In this document: positions 12,315 to 20,461 of the stretch, in pieces
Layout of the letters: each line of letters begins with the position of its first letter
Numbering within the stretch: position 1 is the first letter of the stretch
Assembly (NCBI GenBank): GCA_002378665.1
Contig: DFSO01000045.1
Location: 16,561-43,503, forward strand
Origin: Loktanella sp. UBA3435
Lineage (GTDB): Bacteria > Pseudomonadota > Alphaproteobacteria > Rhodobacterales > Rhodobacteraceae
Direction: 5' to 3'
Length of the DNA: 26,943 nucleotides
The notes under the pieces: model-generated
What the model was told of the DNA's origin: nothing
The model's database searches: none
Seen by the model: the letters and a program-made list of their open reading frames with translations, nothing else
Position numbers and translations under genes: made by a program

Positions 12315-15077
12315 ATGAGCTTTACAAATCGTATCACGCGCCAGCCGCGCCCGTTTGACCCTGCGATTGGGCAGGATGCCTTGTCACATGTTGCAGGGCT
12401 TGATCCATCGCTTGCGCCTTTGGTTGTTGGGGCTGCGGGATGTAGTCCTTATTTATCAGGTCTAATGTCACGTGAGGGCGCATGGCTGGTCGAGGCTGTG
12501 CATGACCCTGAGGCGGCGGTGGCTGCGATTTTTGCGAGCTTGCCTGAGGTGCCGCTTGATGAATTGAGCGATGCGCTGCGTGAGGCGAAGCGGCGGATTG
12601 CGCTTTTGACGGGCTTGGCGGATTTGGGAGGCGTTTGGCCGTTGGAGGTCGTGACGCAAGTCTTGACCGATCTGGGTGATCTGGCCGTCGATGTAACGAT
12701 CAAGGCGCTGGTCGCGGCCGAGATCAGGCGTGGCAAACTGCCCGGTATGGGCATTGACTATGTGCCGACGGCGGGTGGGTTGTTGGCGCTGGCGATGGGT
12801 AAGATGGGGGCTGGTGAGCTGAATTACTCGTCTGACATCGACCTGATCATGCTGTTTGACGAGACCCGCTTTGAGCCTGACGATTTTCATGATGCCCGTG
12901 CGAGCTTTATTCGTGTCACACGCAGGATGGCCGCGATCCTGTCGGATGTGGCGGCGGGTGGATACGTGTTCCGCACCGATTTGCGGCTGCGCCCTGATCC
13001 CAATTCAACGCCTGTGTGTATCTCGACGGAAATGGCCGAGCGTTATTACGAGAGTGTTGGCCGTACGTGGGAACGGGCCGCCTATATCAAGGCGCGGGCC
13101 TGTGCGGGGGATATCGCGGCCGGCGAGGGATTTATCAAAACCCTGCGCCCGTTTGTCTGGCGCAAGCATCTGGATTTTGCGGCCATTCAAGACGCGCATG
13201 ATATGCGGTTGCGGATCAGGGATCATAAGGGGTTGGGTGGCAAGCTCGTGCTTGAGGGCCACAATATGAAGCTGGGCCGTGGGGGGATTCGTGAGATCGA
13301 ATTTTTCACCCAGACGCGGCAATTGATTGCTGGCGGACGTGACGAGAGTTTGCGGGTGCGTAGGACCGAAGACGGGTTGAATGCGATTGCGAAGGCGGGT
13401 TGGGTGCCTGAACAAGACGCCGTAACGCTTTATGATCATTACAAGTTCCACCGCGAGGTGGAGCACCGTTTGCAGATGGTGAATGACCAGCAGACGCATT
13501 CTTTGCCGAAATCCGAAGAAGGGTTTGAGCGCTTGGCGGCCTTTATGGGGCGCGATGTTGCGGGGTTGCGGGCCGAGTTGCGCGAGCGTTGTGAGGAGGT
13601 TCACGAGAAGACCGAAGGGTTCTTTGCGCCCGATGCGCCGAAGGCCTTGGAGGATGATTGGGGACAAGAGGTGACGGCGCGTTGGCAGACCTATCCTGCG
13701 CTCAGGTCGGACCGTGCCGAAGAGATATTTCGCAGGTTGAAGCCCGAGATATTGGCCAGATTGCAAGAAGCGGCGAAGCCTGAGGAGGCGTTGTTGCAGT
13801 TCGACGGGTTCTTGCGTGGATTGCCTGCGGGCGTGCAGTTGTTCTCCTTGTTCGAGGCCAATCCGCAGTTGACGCAGTTGATCGTGGATATCGCGGCGAC
13901 GGCGCCCGCGTTGTCGCAATATCTGTCGCGCAATGCGGGGGTTTTAGATGCCGTGATTGGTGGGTCGTTCTTTAGTGAATGGCCGGGTGCGGAGGCACTG
14001 ACCGAGAAACTGGCTAAGGTTTTGGGCGAGTGTGCGGATTACGAGGCGCAGCTTTTGGTGAGCCGCGTTTGGGCCAAGGAGTGGCATTTCAGGATTGGCG
14101 TGCACCATCTGCGCGGGCTGATTGATGCGGACACGAGCGGTGTGCAATACGCCGATCTGGCCGATGCTGTGGTCGCTGCGATGTGGCCCGTGGTCTTAGC
14201 TGAATTCACGCGCAAGCATGGGGGGATGCCGGGAAAGGGTGCGGTTGTGCTGGGGATGGGCAGTCTTGGGGCGCAGCGGCTCAATGCGTTTTCCGACCTT
14301 GATTTGATTATGATTTATGATGCTGAAGGGGTGGAGACCTCTGACGGGCCAAGGCCTTTGCTCACGCGGATGTATTACTCGCGGCTGACGCAAGCCTTGG
14401 TGACTGCGCTCACGGCCCAGATGGCCGAAGGGCGGCTTTATGAGGTGGATATGCGCTTGCGACCTTCGGGGCGTGCGGGGCCTGTGGCGACGTCAGTGGA
14501 CGCATTTATGGCCTATCAGCGCGATGAGGCGTGGACGTGGGAACATCTGGCGCTGACCCGTGCGCGGCCTGTTGTGGGCAATGCGGAGTTGGCGGGCGTG
14601 GTCGAGGCGTTCCGCCGTGAGGTACTGGAGGCCAAGGGGCAGGGTCCTGCGGTTATGTCTGATCTGGCCGAAATGCGGGCGCGGATTGCGGATGCCAAGC
14701 CGCCCCAAGGGGAATGGGATGCCAAGATTGGCGCGGGGCGTTTGCAGGATACAGAGCTGATTTGTCAGGCGGTTGCCCTGCGTGCGGGTAGCCCTGCGCG
14801 CGAAGGAGCTGCGCAATTAGCAGCGGGTGTCGCGAAGGGCCTGTTGAGTGCCGCAGATGCGGGCGCAATCGCGGCGGCGGCGGGGCTTTTCTGGCGTATG
14901 CAGGCTGCGGCAAGATTGCTGACGGGCGGCACGCTGATCCCAGAGGATTTGGGCGAGGGTGGCCGTCGGTTGATCTTGCGCGAGACGGGTTTTGCGACGA
15001 TGGCAGAGCTTCAGGACGCGATGCAAAATGCGGCGATTGCAGCCGATAAAGTGATTAGCGCCAAATTGGCGGAATAG
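12315..15077 (+). CDS. glnE: Bifunctional glutamine synthetase adenylyltransferase / adenylyl-removing enzyme
   Basis: Adds AMP to and removes it from glutamine synthetase in response to PII and glutamine, setting nitrogen assimilation. The 920-residue protein has the full two-domain design. The N-terminal nucleotidyltransferase (deadenylylase) has MGKMGAGELNYSSDIDLIML with Asp174 and Asp176. The C-terminal adenylyltransferase has GMGSLGAQRLNAFSDLDLIMIYD near residues 645-668, then YEVDMRLRPSGRAGP. A helical linker joins them and a helical C-terminal domain follows. No Shine-Dalgarno sequence is evident before the ATG at 12315, so initiation may be inefficient or leaderless. A small gene follows after eight bases. 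Confidence 0.97.
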   Translation: MSFTNRITRQPRPFDPAIGQDALSHVAGLDPSLAPLVVGAAGCSPYLSGLMSREGAWLVEAVHDPEAAVAAIFASLPEVPLDELSDALREAKRRIALLTGLADLGGVWPLEVVTQVLTDLGDLAVDVTIKALVAAEIRRGKLPGMGIDYVPTAGGLLALAMGKMGAGELNYSSDIDLIMLFDETRFEPDDFHDARASFIRVTRRMAAILSDVAAGGYVFRTDLRLRPDPNSTPVCISTEMAERYYESVGRTWERAAYIKARACAGDIAAGEGFIKTLRPFVWRKHLDFAAIQDAHDMRLRIRDHKGLGGKLVLEGHNMKLGRGGIREIEFFTQTRQLIAGGRDESLRVRRTEDGLNAIAKAGWVPEQDAVTLYDHYKFHREVEHRLQMVNDQQTHSLPKSEEGFERLAAFMGRDVAGLRAELRERCEEVHEKTEGFFAPDAPKALEDDWGQEVTARWQTYPALRSDRAEEIFRRLKPEILARLQEAAKPEEALLQFDGFLRGLPAGVQLFSLFEANPQLTQLIVDIAATAPALSQYLSRNAGVLDAVIGGSFFSEWPGAEALTEKLAKVLGECADYEAQLLVSRVWAKEWHFRIGVHHLRGLIDADTSGVQYADLADAVVAAMWPVVLAEFTRKHGGMPGKGAVVLGMGSLGAQRLNAFSDLDLIMIYDAEGVETSDGPRPLLTRMYYSRLTQALVTALTAQMAEGRLYEVDMRLRPSGRAGPVATSVDAFMAYQRDEAWTWEHLALTRARPVVGNAELAGVVEAFRREVLEAKGQGPAVMSDLAEMRARIADAKPPQGEWDAKIGAGRLQDTELICQAVALRAGSPAREGAAQLAAGVAKGLLSAADAGAIAAAAGLFWRMQAAARLLTGGTLIPEDLGEGGRRLILRETGFATMAELQDAMQNAAIAADKVISAKLAE

Positions 15078-15085
15078 GATATGAG

Positions 15086-15361
15086 ATGGCAGAGCCACGC
15101 GACCCACATGACCCAAAGGGATTGATCCGAGAATCATTTCGCATTGACGGGATCACGGCGGGCGAGTGTCGGTCGATTTTCTTGGATTGGGCGCTCAGCA
15201 TGCCTGTCGGCTATGACGCGAAGCCTGAGGTCGAGGCGTTACTGCTGAAGTATGCGGGAGAGCCTGACGCGCATCCGATGAAGCAGGTTTTGTCTGACGG
15301 CCTGAAGGCGTCAGGGGAAGCCAAGCGGCGCGGTGGGCGCGCCGCTCGGATGGGGTATTAA
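15086..15361 (+). CDS. Small hypothetical protein downstream of glnE
   Basis: A 91-residue protein, MAEPRDPHDPKGLIRESFRI at its start, with no signal peptide or membrane segment and an Arg/Gly-rich tail (AKRRGGRAARMGY). It begins eight bases after the glnE stop and so is likely cotranscribed. I do not assign a domain. The central part (CRSIFLDWALSMPVGYDAKP and on) looks folded and codon use resembles its neighbours, which supports a real gene. Its stop codon interlocks with that of the convergent eda (TTAA). An 8-bp GC hairpin, GCGGCGCG/CGCGCCGC at 15325-15345, lies in its last codons. Confidence 0.75.
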   Translation: MAEPRDPHDPKGLIRESFRIDGITAGECRSIFLDWALSMPVGYDAKPEVEALLLKYAGEPDAHPMKQVLSDGLKASGEAKRRGGRAARMGY

Positions 15362-15999
15362 CGCGGTAGTTTCGCGGCTTCGGCTGCGAGTGCAGTGATG
15401 CCGTCCCAATCGCCAGAAGCGACAAGGCTTGCAGGGGCAACCCAAGAGCCACCGACGCAGAGCGTGTTGGATAGGCTGAGGTAATCATTCGCATTTTTGA
15501 GGCTGACGCCGCCTGTTGGGCAGAAACTAATTTGTGGCAGTGGTGCGCCGATGGCCTTGAGTGCTGGCGCGCCGCCGTTGGCCTCTGCTGGGAAGAATTT
15601 CTGTACGGTATAGCCGCGTTCCAAAAGGCGCATGGCCTCGGTTGAGGTCGCGATGCCTGGCAGGAGCGGTAATTCGTTGGCTTCGCAGGCGTCGAGGAGA
15701 AGATCAGTCGCACCTGGGGAGACGCCGAAAGTCGCACCCGCAGCTTTCGCGTTTTCCACGTCCTTAGGTGTGAGCAATGTGCCCGCGCCGACGATGCCGC
15801 CCGCGACAGTTGCCATTTCGCGGATCACGTCGAGGGCGGATGCTGTGCGCAGGGTCACTTCGAGAACGGGCAGGCCGCCTTTGACCAATGCGCGCGCGAG
15901 GTCAGCCGCTTTGCTTGCGTCATCGACGACGAGAACGGGAATGACGGGGGCCAAAAGGCAAAGTTCGCGGCTTCTGATGGAGGCTTCTTGTGGGGTCAT
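15358..15999 (-). CDS. eda: 2-dehydro-3-deoxy-6-phosphogluconate (KDPG) aldolase
   Basis: Splits KDPG to pyruvate and glyceraldehyde 3-phosphate in the Entner-Doudoroff pathway, in the cytoplasm. The class I aldolase pattern is complete: VLEVTLRT with the catalytic Glu47, GAGTLL, FGVSPG, LPGIATSTEA, and KFFPAE with the Schiff-base Lys134, then CPTGGV for phosphate binding. Length (213 residues) is normal. AAGGA lies nine bases before the ATG. It follows edd after 18 bases, in one operon. The stop codon overlaps that of the convergent small gene downstream of glnE. Confidence 0.97.
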   Translation of the reverse strand: MTPQEASIRSRELCLLAPVIPVLVVDDASKAADLARALVKGGLPVLEVTLRTASALDVIREMATVAGGIVGAGTLLTPKDVENAKAAGATFGVSPGATDLLLDACEANELPLLPGIATSTEAMRLLERGYTVQKFFPAEANGGAPALKAIGAPLPQISFCPTGGVSLKNANDYLSLSNTLCVGGSWVAPASLVASGDWDGITALAAEAAKLPR

Positions 16000-16017
16000 T
16001 GTATTGATTCCTTGAGA

Positions 16018-17823
16018 TTAGATGCAGACGCCAGCGCCGTCAGAAGACAGCCCAACATTGTCGCGGAAGACTTGGAAGAGTTCGCGGCCAACGCCGTTAC
16101 CGTTGCCTTTGAGGTCTGGCGCGGCGGCGGTCCGTGTGGACAGGTCCACGCCGATCACGTCGATGGTGCCTTTGGTTGCGTCAAGGCGGATGATGTCACC
16201 GTCTTGGATGAATGCGAGTGGGCCACCGTTCGCGGCCTCTGGGCTGACGTGGATCGCGGAAGGCACTTTGCCCGATGCGCCAGACATGCGCCCGTCGGTG
16301 ACGAGGGCCACTTTGAGACCGCGATCTTGCATGGTTGCAAGGATCGGTGTGAGGCTATGCAATTCTGGCATGCCGTTGGATTTTGGCCCTTGGAAGCGCA
16401 CGACGACAACGGTGTCTTGTGCAAGTTCGCCTGCTTTAAACGCAGCTTTCACGGCTTCTTGAGTGTGGAAGATTTTAGCTGGCGCCTCGATGATGTGGCG
16501 CTCTTGGGCCACCGCGGAGGTTTTGATTACGCCGCGGCCAAGGTTGCCTGCGAGTTGGGTCAGGCCGCCGTGATGGTTGAACGGGTCCGACACAGGGCGC
16601 AGGATTTTCTCGTTGAGGGATTTTGTGGTCCCTGCGGTGAATGCGATTTTGCCGTCGACGAGTTTGGGTTCTTGCGAGTATTGCGCAAGGCCTTTGCCCA
16701 TGACGGTTTCGACGTCGTCGTGAAGCAGGCCCGCGTTCAAGAGTTCACCGATCATGTAGCCCAGACCGCCAGCAGCGTGGAAGTGGTTCACGTCAGCAAG
16801 GCCGTTTGGATAGACTTTCGCCATGAGCGGCACGGCTTCGGAAAGGTCAGAGAAGTCCTCGAGGTCGATGATCACGCCAGCGGCGCGGGCCATTGCGGGC
16901 AGGTGGAGGACAAGGTTTGTCGAGCCGCCTGTCGCCATCAGACCGACAAGACCGTTCACGAATGCCTTTTCGGACAGTATTTCAGACGTCGGGCGGAAGG
17001 TCTGTCCGAGGGCGGTGTTACCAAGCACTTGCTCGGTGCCGCGAATGGTGAGCGCATCGCGCATACCGCTGTCCGGGTTCACAAAGGAGGAACCGGGCAG
17101 GTGCATGCCCATGAATTCCATCAACATCTGGTTGGTGTTGGCTGTGCCGTAGAATGTGCAGGTGCCAGAGCCGTGGTAGGAGGCCATCTCGGCGGCCATC
17201 AACTCTTCGCGGCCGACTTCGCCTGTGGCGAAGAGTTGGCGGACTTTGGCTTTTTCGTCGTTGGGCAGGCCAGAGGTCATTGGACCCGCAGGCAGGAAGA
17301 TCGACGGGATATAGCCGAAGGTTGCGGCGGCGATGATCAGGCCAGGCACAATTTTATCACAGACGCCAAGGTAAATTGCCGCGTCAAATACGTTGTGGGA
17401 CAGGCCGATGCCTGCGGCCATCGCGATAATGTCGCGCGAAAAGAGTGAAAGCTCCATGCCTGTCTGGCCTTGGGTCACGCCGTCACACATGGCGGGCACG
17501 CCGCCTGCAACTTGCACAGTGCCACCAGCCGCGCGGGCAGCTTTGCGGATGATATCGGGGTAATGCTCGAACGGCTGATGTGCGGAGAGCATATCGTTAT
17601 AGGCGGTGATGATACCGATGTTGGGTTGTTGCGTGGTCGCCAAGACGCTTTTGTCCTGCCCCATCGCAGCATAGGCGTGAGCTTGGTTGCCGCAAGTCAG
17701 GTGGGCGCGGCGCGGGCCCTCGGCGGCGGCAGCATTCATACGGTCAAGGTAATCGCCGCGGGATTTTTCTGAGCGGGCGATGATGCGGTCGGTGACTGCC
17801 TGAATTGTCTGATGTACGGCCAT
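16018..17823 (-). CDS. edd: 6-phosphogluconate dehydratase
   Basis: Converts 6-phosphogluconate to KDPG, the first committed step of the Entner-Doudoroff pathway. It is an iron-sulfur enzyme of the IlvD/Edd family. Visible family features are ITAYNDMLSAHQPFEHYP, GVPAMCDGVTQGQ with a cluster Cys, YLGVCDKIVPG with another, ASYHGSGTCTFYGTANTNQM, and the C-terminal ALVTDGRMSGASGKVPSAIH. I place the start at 17823 (601 residues, MAVHQTIQ) because GGAG stands seven bases ahead. An in-frame ATG at 17859 would add twelve residues and lies close to a likely operator. It is the first gene of edd-eda. Confidence 0.97.
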   Translation of the reverse strand: MAVHQTIQAVTDRIIARSEKSRGDYLDRMNAAAAEGPRRAHLTCGNQAHAYAAMGQDKSVLATTQQPNIGIITAYNDMLSAHQPFEHYPDIIRKAARAAGGTVQVAGGVPAMCDGVTQGQTGMELSLFSRDIIAMAAGIGLSHNVFDAAIYLGVCDKIVPGLIIAAATFGYIPSIFLPAGPMTSGLPNDEKAKVRQLFATGEVGREELMAAEMASYHGSGTCTFYGTANTNQMLMEFMGMHLPGSSFVNPDSGMRDALTIRGTEQVLGNTALGQTFRPTSEILSEKAFVNGLVGLMATGGSTNLVLHLPAMARAAGVIIDLEDFSDLSEAVPLMAKVYPNGLADVNHFHAAGGLGYMIGELLNAGLLHDDVETVMGKGLAQYSQEPKLVDGKIAFTAGTTKSLNEKILRPVSDPFNHHGGLTQLAGNLGRGVIKTSAVAQERHIIEAPAKIFHTQEAVKAAFKAGELAQDTVVVVRFQGPKSNGMPELHSLTPILATMQDRGLKVALVTDGRMSGASGKVPSAIHVSPEAANGGPLAFIQDGDIIRLDATKGTIDVIGVDLSTRTAAAPDLKGNGNGVGRELFQVFRDNVGLSSDGAGVCI

Positions 17824-17864
17824 GATATTCTCCGAAAAAGGGTTGGGCTCCTTTAGCATGAAAC

Positions 17865-17876
17865 GTTAGCGCTAAC
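17865..17876. promoter_or_regulatory. LacI-family-type operator upstream of edd
   Basis: GTTAGCGCTAAC is a perfect 12-bp palindrome with a central CG, the usual form of LacI/GalR-family sites. It lies 42 bases before the edd start, where a bound repressor would block edd-eda transcription. A sugar-acid-responsive regulator is likely but is not encoded here. No convincing promoter hexamers could be fixed around it. Confidence 0.65.
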
Positions 17877-18055
17877 AATGGGCGGCGGGAAAAATGCGGT
17901 ATTTTGACAACTGCGCACTCAAAAGTTGCTTCACTTAGGGTCATTGACACTTAAAGGCCATTTTTAACCACATTTCCGCCCAAGTCGCATGGTTAATACA
18001 TCAATAAGCCCACAAAGGGTGTTGTCCAAAACGGACACAGATACGGAGAAGACAA

Positions 18056-18658
18056 ATGAATATGCTTAAAATCATGACGGTTGTAGCGCTTGGATTTGGT
18101 GTGGCGGGTTGTGCCGATGTTGATACAGTTTCTCGGAACACTCCAATTTCCTCACCTGAGTTTGATACTCAGAGCTTTGCTATTGCGCGTGATTATGCAG
18201 TTCAGGCTGTGACGTTTGCGGCACCATCCGATTTGCGCGTCTCTGAATCCAACAGCTATTATCCAAACGCTGACGTCGTTTGGCGCGGTGATCCCATTGG
18301 TGACCGTGTAAGCCAGATCGGTGCGATTTTCGCAACGGCGGGTGAGCGTAACAAGAGCGTTCTAAATGGCGAAGTGCCTGTGATTGTTGATTTTCAACTG
18401 GTCCGCTTTCACGGCGTGACTGAGCGTACCCGCTTTTCCGTGGGTGGCGTTTACAATATTGAGTTCATGATGTCGGTCCGTAATGCGGTGACGGGTGAGT
18501 TGATCGAGGCACCGCGCTGCGTCAATACGAACCTTTCGGCACCAGGTGGGATTGCTGCTTTGATGCTTGAGCAAAAGGGCCAGACCGAGAAAGTCCGTGT
18601 CACTGACCTTCTGACGCAAGTCATTCGTGACGAATTGTCGGGTTCATATACGATCTAA
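18056..18658 (+). CDS. Putative lipoprotein (possibly DUF6778 type)
   Basis: A 200-residue exported protein. The N-terminus is a lipoprotein signal with lipobox GVAGC, Cys19 being the lipid-anchored residue. The mature part is a compact mixed domain with YAVQAVTFAAPSDLRVSES, YPNADVVWRGDPIGDR and FELV-like beta segments. From memory it resembles Rhodobacterales lipoproteins grouped as DUF6778, which I could not check. GGAG precedes the ATG by eight bases. It is divergent from edd and 39 bases upstream of the RNA methyltransferase gene, so the two may share a transcript. Function unknown. Confidence 0.85.
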   Translation: MNMLKIMTVVALGFGVAGCADVDTVSRNTPISSPEFDTQSFAIARDYAVQAVTFAAPSDLRVSESNSYYPNADVVWRGDPIGDRVSQIGAIFATAGERNKSVLNGEVPVIVDFQLVRFHGVTERTRFSVGGVYNIEFMMSVRNAVTGELIEAPRCVNTNLSAPGGIAALMLEQKGQTEKVRVTDLLTQVIRDELSGSYTI

Positions 18659-18687
18659 TCTTTCCAAACATATGTGTTTGCGGGTAA

Positions 18688-18711
18688 GGGGGCTGTTATG
18701 GAACAGTCCCC
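18688..18711 (+). promoter_or_regulatory. Hairpin enclosing the start codon of the RNA methyltransferase gene
   Basis: GGGGGCTGTT (18688-18697) and AACAGTCCCC (18702-18711) form a 10-bp stem with one G-U pair. The four-base loop is ATGG, that is, the start codon and the first base of codon 2. The Shine-Dalgarno stretch AAGGGGG (18686-18692) is largely inside the stem, so the folded RNA should block translation initiation. No T run follows, so it is not a standard terminator of the gene before it. Confidence 0.6.
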
Positions 18712-19894
18712 TTATCCCGTTGTCCGCCTCAATCCTAAAGGCGACGCCCGCGCAATTCGCCACGGTTTTCCGTGGGTCTATGCAAATGAAGTTGTAACTG
18801 ATCGCAGGACCAAAGGTCTTGTGGCTGGAAGCATCGCTATTCTTGAGGATGCAGACCGCACGCCGATGGGTCTTGTAGCGGTGAACCCCGCCAGCAAGAT
18901 TTTCTGCCGCATGCTGGAACGCGACATCAATGTGCCGATTGATCAGGCTTGGTTTGAGGCGAAGTTTCGTCTTGCCCTTGATTACCGCTCGCGCCTGTAT
19001 CCTGGTCCATTTTATCGGTTCATCCATGCTGAGGCAGACGGTCTTCCGGGTGTGGTGATTGACCGCTTTGGTGATGTGGCTGTTGTGCAGCCGAACGCGG
19101 CCTATGCTGATACGCTGATTGAGACGCTTGTTGATGCGCTTGTCGCCGTGACTGGTGTGACGACTGTGATTATGAACGGGACGGGGCGTGCGCGCTCGCT
19201 CGAAGGCTTGGAAGAGCGCACTGATGTATTGCGCGGCACGGCCCCAACGGCGCCGATCCCTGTACCGATGAACGGTGCGATTTATCTGGCTGATGTGATG
19301 GGCGGTCAAAAGACTGGCTTATTCTTTGACCAGCGCCCCAATCATGCGTTTGCTGCGGCTTTGTCGCAGGGCAGCCGTGTGTTGGATGTGTTTAGCCACG
19401 TTGGCGGGTTTGGCCTTGCTGCGCTTGCCAATGGTGCAGCGTCTGTTTTGGCCGTAGATGGCTCTGCGCCTGCGCTGGAACTGGCGGAAGCTGGTGCAGC
19501 GGCGATGGGTGTGTCTGATCGTTTTGAGACACGTCGCGGTGATGCCTTCGCGGTACTTGAGGCCTTGGCCGAAGAGGGTGCAAAGTTTGACGTTGTGATC
19601 TGTGATCCACCTGCATTTGCACCGGGTCGTAAATCGCTTGATGCTGGTTTGCGGGCTTATGAGCGGGTTGCCCGATTGGCTGCTGGTTTGGTGGCTGACG
19701 GTGGTTTCTTGGGTGTTTGTTCATGTTCGCATGCCGCGGATCTGACGAAGTTCCGCAATGCGTCGGCGCGTGGCATTGGCCGTGCGGGTCGTCGTAGCCA
19801 AGTGATCCACACTGGTTTTGCTGGCCCTGACCATCCGCTGTTGCCGCATTTGGCCGAAAGCGGATACCTGAAGGCTGTGTTTTTCCGCCTATGA
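18698..19894 (+). CDS. Class I SAM-dependent RNA methyltransferase, RlmI-like (RSP_2647 type)
   Basis: Likely cytosine-5 methyltransferase of 23S rRNA or another structured RNA. The N-terminal PUA-like region has RAIRHGFPWVYANEV (about residues 18-32). The catalytic domain has QKTGLFFDQRPNH, the SAM-binding VLDVFSHVGGFGL (about 228-240), the acidic AVDGS, DPPAFAPGRKS (about 303-313), and the CSCSH motif near 341-345 that supplies the catalytic Cys in RlmI relatives. I place the start at 18698 (398 residues), preceded by AAGGGGG; a GTG at 18674 in frame lacks a ribosome site. It matches the Rhodobacter-type family named RSP_2647. The stop codon overlaps the start of the PIN gene by four bases. 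Confidence 0.9.
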   Translation: MEQSPYPVVRLNPKGDARAIRHGFPWVYANEVVTDRRTKGLVAGSIAILEDADRTPMGLVAVNPASKIFCRMLERDINVPIDQAWFEAKFRLALDYRSRLYPGPFYRFIHAEADGLPGVVIDRFGDVAVVQPNAAYADTLIETLVDALVAVTGVTTVIMNGTGRARSLEGLEERTDVLRGTAPTAPIPVPMNGAIYLADVMGGQKTGLFFDQRPNHAFAAALSQGSRVLDVFSHVGGFGLAALANGAASVLAVDGSAPALELAEAGAAAMGVSDRFETRRGDAFAVLEALAEEGAKFDVVICDPPAFAPGRKSLDAGLRAYERVARLAAGLVADGGFLGVCSCSHAADLTKFRNASARGIGRAGRRSQVIHTGFAGPDHPLLPHLAESGYLKAVFFRL

Positions 19895-20430
19895 GAGTGC
19901 TGATCGACGCTTGCGTGCTTTACCCAACGGTAATGCGCGAAGTGATCTTGGGTGCGGCCAAGCTGGGGTTATTTGAACCTCGCTGGTCGGACCGCATTCT
20001 GGAAGAGTGGGCGCGGGCGACTGTGAAGCTTGGGCCTGAGGCCGAAGTCTTTGCGCGTGGCGAGATCGTGATGCTTGGTGCCCAGTTTCCACGTGCTATT
20101 GTGCCTGTGCATCAAGGGCAATTGCCGCGTCTTTGGTTGCCTGATCCAGATGATATTCATGTCTTGGCTGCAGCTGTGTCGGGGTCCTGTGACGGGATCT
20201 TGACCATGAACGCCAAGGATTTTCCGCGCGATACGCTGTCAGAAGAGGGCCTTGCGCGGTTTGATCCGGACGGGTTTTGTTGTCGGATGTTGGAGGAAGA
20301 CCTGTTGGGCATGCGCGGTGTTGCTGATGGAATATTAGCGACTGCACGAGTGATGTCTGGCGTTGATTGGACCATGCGCAATCTGATGAAAAAGGCGCGG
20401 TTGCCGCGGTTTGGCAAATCACTCGCTTAG
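19891..20430 (+). CDS. PIN domain protein coupled to the RNA methyltransferase (RSP_2648 type)
   Basis: A 179-residue PIN-fold protein, probably an RNA nuclease. Acidic residues fit the PIN metal site: Asp6 in MRVLIDACVLYP, Glu38/39 in RILEEWARA, and the cluster LPDPDDIHVLAAAV (Asp85, 87, 88), with DGILTMNAKDFP after it. The C-terminal 50 residues form an extra helical tail. The ATG overlaps the TGA of the methyltransferase gene (ATGA), so translation is coupled. No antitoxin-sized gene lies next to it, which argues against a simple VapBC toxin. It matches the family named RSP_2648. A 10-bp inverted repeat follows the stop codon directly. Confidence 0.9.
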   Translation: MRVLIDACVLYPTVMREVILGAAKLGLFEPRWSDRILEEWARATVKLGPEAEVFARGEIVMLGAQFPRAIVPVHQGQLPRLWLPDPDDIHVLAAAVSGSCDGILTMNAKDFPRDTLSEEGLARFDPDGFCCRMLEEDLLGMRGVADGILATARVMSGVDWTMRNLMKKARLPRFGKSLA

Positions 20431-20451
20431 CCAATTTTCGTCGAAAATTGG
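20431..20451. terminator. Inverted repeat between convergent PIN and M48 genes
   Basis: CCAATTTTCG and CGAAAATTGG are perfect 10-bp arms around a single T, folding in practice as an 8-bp stem with loop CGTCG. It begins at the first base after the PIN stop codon and is ten bases past the M48 stop on the other strand. There is no T run after the stem on either strand, so termination is possible but uncertain. Confidence 0.45.
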
Positions 20452-20461
20452 AAAACCTAAT

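Noticed and set aside
13005..13919. Minus-strand open frame of 304 codons inside glnE
   Set aside because: It is antisense to glnE, and its composition (Arg, Gln, His, Leu rich) is that of a shadow frame.
15988..17448. Plus-strand open frame of 486 codons opposite edd
   Set aside because: It mirrors the codon pattern of edd, has no recognisable motif and no ribosome site.
17944..17949. TTGACA as a promoter -35 element for the lipoprotein at 18056
   Set aside because: It is a perfect -35 hexamer, but no acceptable -10 hexamer lies 16-18 bases after it.
19891..20430. VapC toxin of a VapBC toxin-antitoxin module
   Set aside because: There is no small antitoxin gene upstream; the coupled partner is a 398-residue methyltransferase, and the PIN protein is longer than typical VapC.
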